Below, piece by piece: positions 61,299-64,000 of a stretch of DNA of 64,000 nucleotides. A program made the position numbers and the translations under genes. Location of the stretch: contig OW121856.1 in assembly GCA_933228895.1 (NCBI GenBank), positions 107,545,027-107,609,026 of the forward strand, in the 5' to 3' direction. Origin of the DNA: Platycnemis pennipes (lineage: Eukaryota; Arthropoda; Insecta; Odonata; Platycnemididae). The stretch's first letter is position 1, and every line of letters starts with the position of its first letter. Under the pieces are notes generated by a model, which saw nothing but the letters and a program-made list of their open reading frames with translations, searched no databases and was not told the DNA's origin.

Positions 61299-61467
61299 TG
61301 CGACCCTGCTTTTCCATATCGTATCATATATTGGCTATTCCTACTATTCAAGGGTAGGTGAAGACTCACTTGTCTGTCAGTCGAGCTCCACGAGCTTATC
61401 ACGAGACATCGAAAATTGCCGAACATTGCCGAAAGTACTGAGGCACTTCCGACTATGCGGGCTCTAT

Positions 61468-62126
61468 AGCTGTGTCCCAATTCACCAGATAGGTACCATC
61501 CCAGAATTTAGGGAGGACACCATTTTGGAAGGGTGTCCCAACTCGTTAGGCATCATAAGGGAGCGGATTTAGGTACCTTTTTCAGCCACCAGATTTGGGC
61601 ATCGACGAGTGCATCCTTTTCCCATGATTCAAAGCGTTCAAATCGAGAGCAGTGGACTCGATGATGATGGCTACCAACGAGGGAAAGTATTTTGCCTGAA
61701 AGTTTGTAAATATTTTTATAATTAGTCGTGTTTATTCGTTTATCACATTAAAATATCGTTATAGGAGGTAGCGACATGGCGGAGAGATTCATTCAGAAGT
61801 AGGAGAAGGCCGAATTTTTCTTCATTAAAATAAATGTATTATCTAAATTACGGAAAATATGACGAGATGCTAATCTACGGTACCCTGAACTCAATTTAAA
61901 TTCTGTCTATACACAATGGCATGAGAAAGTTAATATGGATTGTGTAAGATTTTGTAGATCATTTGTCATCCCTTTCACATTCTATTGTTTTTCATCGGTT
62001 CCGATCCCAGCAGATGGCAATACCTGCGTAAGGATGTCCCAATTCATGCCCCCTTTTGGGTTAGCCAGCTAAATTTTAGGCACCCAAATCCATGCTCCCT
62101 AATGCCTAACGAGTTAGGACACAGCT
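61468..62126. mobile_element. 659-base TIR element with AGCTGTGTCC ends
   Basis: The ends are AGCTGTGTCCCAATTC and, inverted, AGCTGTGTCCTAACTC, flanked on both sides by TAT. The words GTGTCCCAACTCGTTAGGCAT recur inside each end in direct and inverted forms. It has no ORF. The 3-base duplication would suit PIF/Harbinger-like or similar elements, but this rests on three bases only. Confidence 0.65.
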
Positions 62127-62333
62127 TATTTTATCTTTGAGCTTGTTTTTACAGTAGAGAGTGCTACGCTCTACGATAAATGCAACTTAAACTTCTCTCA
62201 CATTTGGGACTTGTAGCCATGTATTTGCATATACACTCCCTTTAATCCTTTACAAGGATACAAAAACTATTAAACTAATAAAAATTAAAAAATGTTTGAT
62301 AAAATTTGGGGGGGGGTTGAAGCAAAGTAAATT

Positions 62334-62494
62334 TGTTAAATAATAATCGCGGATCAAATTAAAATAAATGTTTTGTTTTTCCATGGTTGTCATGGGGGAA
62401 ATAGTTTGTTGATAACGAGGATTCGGGGCATAACGATATTGAACACGAAAGAGAATGGTTGTATCATTGATTTGAATAAAAACTTAATCCAACA
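62334..62494 (+). repeat. Putative 5' LTR of second Copia element
   Basis: Four bases before the primer site, the sequence ends CCAACA. The most likely matching start is TGTTAAATAATAATCG at 62334, giving a 161-base LTR with TGTT...AACA ends. The partner LTR lies beyond the window, so the left edge is a proposal. Confidence 0.45.
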
Positions 62495-62497
62495 ATT

Positions 62498-62508
62498 TGG
62501 TAGCAGAG
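62498..62508 (+). promoter_or_regulatory. Primer-binding site, 3' end of initiator-Met tRNA
   Basis: TGGTAGCAGAG is complementary to the 3' end (CUCUGCUACCA) of eukaryotic initiator-Met tRNA. This is the usual priming mode, unlike the half-tRNA mode of the Copia element at 39323-43657. Confidence 0.85.
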
Positions 62509-62567
62509 CGTGGTTATAAGATACACGAGTGAAATTTCCAGGAGGTCAAGAAAAGTGACAAGGGAAA

Positions 62568-64000
62568 ATGTCAGACTTTGGAGTTTCAAGAATCGAGCCT
62601 CTAACAAACAAGAATTATGGACTTTGGAGCATGAGATTGGTTGCAGTTCTTAAGGCGAAAGGATTGTATCAAGATATCATTTTCGGTGATGAACCAGAGA
62701 AGAATGGTGCTGATGCAGCGGCTGTGGCGAAGTGGGAAGCCTGGTCAAAGAAGAACGACGAGGTCAACATGCTGATCATTATGACACTTTCGGCGGAGCA
62801 GGCGTTAGCATGTCAAGGTATTTCCAATGCAAAAGAGTTGTGGCTTTTGTTAAAGAAACGTCATGACGGTGTTGAGAAACATAGAAAGACTCAGTTAATG
62901 ATTGAATTGGCTAAATTAGAAAAATTAGAGAAAGAAAGCATTGACGGTTATTTAACTAGAGCTCAAACATTAGAGACTCAACTTAAGGAAATGGGTAATA
63001 ATATTGAAGATTATGAATTAATTATGTACGTAATCGAGGGTCTACCAAAGAGTTTCAGTGAAGTTGCAACAGCGATTTCTTCCAATCCAACGGTGGATTT
63101 CGAATTCATGAGAGGAGCACTTTTGCGATATGAGGAGAAAAACAAGAAATCAACCAATGAAGGAGAGGTCAAGGCTTTTAAGGCGAAGGTGCAGACTAAG
63201 AAAAAATGTTTCTGTTGTGGCAAAATTGGACATTTTGCTCGTGATTGCTGGCACAAGGACAAGGAGAATTCAATTGAGACTAAAGAAAATTCAAAGGATT
63301 TTTACAAGAATAAGAGCAAATTCAAGGGAATTTTCAAAGGAGGCAAGAATCAACATGCATTTGAAGTGAGGGAGCATCACAAGATAAATGCAGAAAATGG
63401 AGTCACTTGGATGCTTGATTCGGCGTGCACATCTCACATGACTCATCAAGAGGAGTTATTGATTAATAAGAGGAAAGACAATGTGGAGATCGTGACGGCT
63501 GAAGCAGGCAGAAAGATTCACGCTGAATTTCGAGGAGAAATTGAAGGAACCAGCTATCTTGACGATGGTGAGGTAGCATTAACTATAAAAGACGTACTTT
63601 ATGTTCCAGATTTAAACAGCAACTTGATGTCAGTTCCAAGTCTGGTCAAGATGGGCAAGAAAATAGTTATTGATGAAGATGGATTTGGAATTTATGACAA
63701 GAAAACAGGAGAATTAGTTGCACAGGGGATCTTTGAAGCAGATGCTTTTATGTTTCGAATGAGCACGGACAGCGATGAACGAGAGCTGAAGAAAGAAGTT
63801 TGCTTTAGCACAAGCGAAATAAATAGTAATTTATGGCACCAGAGGCTTGGTCACATTAACAATAATTATCTTTCTAGATTGGCGAAAGAGAATCTTGTCA
63901 GAGGACTCGAAAATGTGTCGATCAAGGACGACAACTGCGAGGATTGCATTCAAGGGAAACTGACGAGAGCACCATTCAAAGAAGTCGAAATCGAAGGTGC
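62568..64000 (+). CDS. Copia-type gag-pol, intact to the window edge (partial)
   Basis: From the ATG at 62568, 477 codons run without a stop to the end of the window. Order: gag opening with EPLTNKNYGLWSMRL (about residues 10-24), a UBN2-like gag body, zinc knuckle CFCCGKIGHFARDC (C-x2-C-x4-H-x4-C, about 212-225), protease site WMLDSACTSHM (about 282; alanine replaces the usual glycine of D-S-G), DVLYVPDLNSNLMSV, and the pre-integrase zinc motif LWHQRLGHINNNYL...CEDC (about 422-465). The integrase core would start just past 64000. The start fits: it is the first ATG, 60 bases after the primer site. The unbroken frame suggests a recently active element. Confidence 0.92.
   Translation, partial: MSDFGVSRIEPLTNKNYGLWSMRLVAVLKAKGLYQDIIFGDEPEKNGADAAAVAKWEAWSKKNDEVNMLIIMTLSAEQALACQGISNAKELWLLLKKRHDGVEKHRKTQLMIELAKLEKLEKESIDGYLTRAQTLETQLKEMGNNIEDYELIMYVIEGLPKSFSEVATAISSNPTVDFEFMRGALLRYEEKNKKSTNEGEVKAFKAKVQTKKKCFCCGKIGHFARDCWHKDKENSIETKENSKDFYKNKSKFKGIFKGGKNQHAFEVREHHKINAENGVTWMLDSACTSHMTHQEELLINKRKDNVEIVTAEAGRKIHAEFRGEIEGTSYLDDGEVALTIKDVLYVPDLNSNLMSVPSLVKMGKKIVIDEDGFGIYDKKTGELVAQGIFEADAFMFRMSTDSDERELKKEVCFSTSEINSNLWHQRLGHINNNYLSRLAKENLVRGLENVSIKDDNCEDCIQGKLTRAPFKEVEIEG

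Larger units (their letters stand above)
56810..62333. other. Repeat-rich region after the last found su(s) exon
   Basis: Probably intronic or downstream of su(s)/ZC3H4. It contains a LINE end, a SINE, hAT pieces and two nested TIR elements listed separately. The stretches 57740-58590 and 58730-59200 are AT-rich and show nothing recognisable. Confidence 0.5.

Noticed and set aside
1..64000. CRISPR array, operon or other bacterial system
   Set aside because: No regularly spaced short repeats, no compact gene clusters, and splice sites and eukaryotic retroelements throughout.

Overview
The window looks like nuclear DNA of an arthropod, most likely an insect. Supporting signs are GT-AG introns up to about 13 kb, AT-rich non-coding DNA with GC-rich exons, and a dense, mixed transposable-element load: Copia, CR1/jockey-like and RTE-like LINEs, Penelope, hAT, foldback and TIR elements, and tRNA- and 5S-derived SINEs. 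One Copia element uses the half initiator-Met tRNA primer known from Drosophila copia. Nothing in the sequence fixes the species.

Layout. Bases 1-5000 hold a possible exon of an unrecognised gene, then a two-exon THAP zinc-finger gene remnant (899-1046 and 4205-4394, +). Its intron carries a 1.5 kb foldback element made of two 689-base inverted arms. Bases 5600-16560 are a stack of mobile DNA: a CR1/jockey-like LINE (-), an RTE-like LINE (+), and a ZMYM1-like hAT transposase relic (-) broken up by a 527-base inverted-repeat element, a 279-base hAT MITE and a 4.46 kb hAT element that itself contains a 1.7 kb TIR element. Two of these insertions have perfect 8-base target duplications.

Bases 20417-56809 carry the one clear host gene, on the + strand: a homologue of Drosophila suppressor of sable / vertebrate ZC3H4, the CCCH zinc-finger nuclear factor that works with WDR82 to stop and clear unproductive transcripts. 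I resolve eight coding exons with matching phases. They encode an acidic start, an arginine/serine-rich low-complexity region, three CCCH fingers, a conserved HLETAPKEI / KIPSLFEI block, and short conserved C-terminal blocks. The gene is open at its 3' end and its promoter is not resolved.

Its introns hold SINEs (one derived from 5S rRNA), Penelope pieces, an internally deleted RTE copy, several LINE relics and an antisense Copia element (39323-43657). The Copia element has 165-base LTRs, a 5-base duplication, a half-tRNA primer site and a polypurine tract, but a fragmented gag-pol.

Bases 57400-62330 are again nested repeats. The window ends in a second Copia element (+, from about 62334) with an unbroken gag-protease-preintegrase frame from 62568 to the edge, primed by the 3' end of initiator-Met tRNA.

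I find no convincing new multi-gene system. The best leads are the foldback element with mirrored ORFs and tRNA-like boxes, the datable transposon nest, the 5S-derived SINE, the two priming modes of Copia in one region, and the heavy transposon load inside the gene for a factor that attenuates such transcripts.
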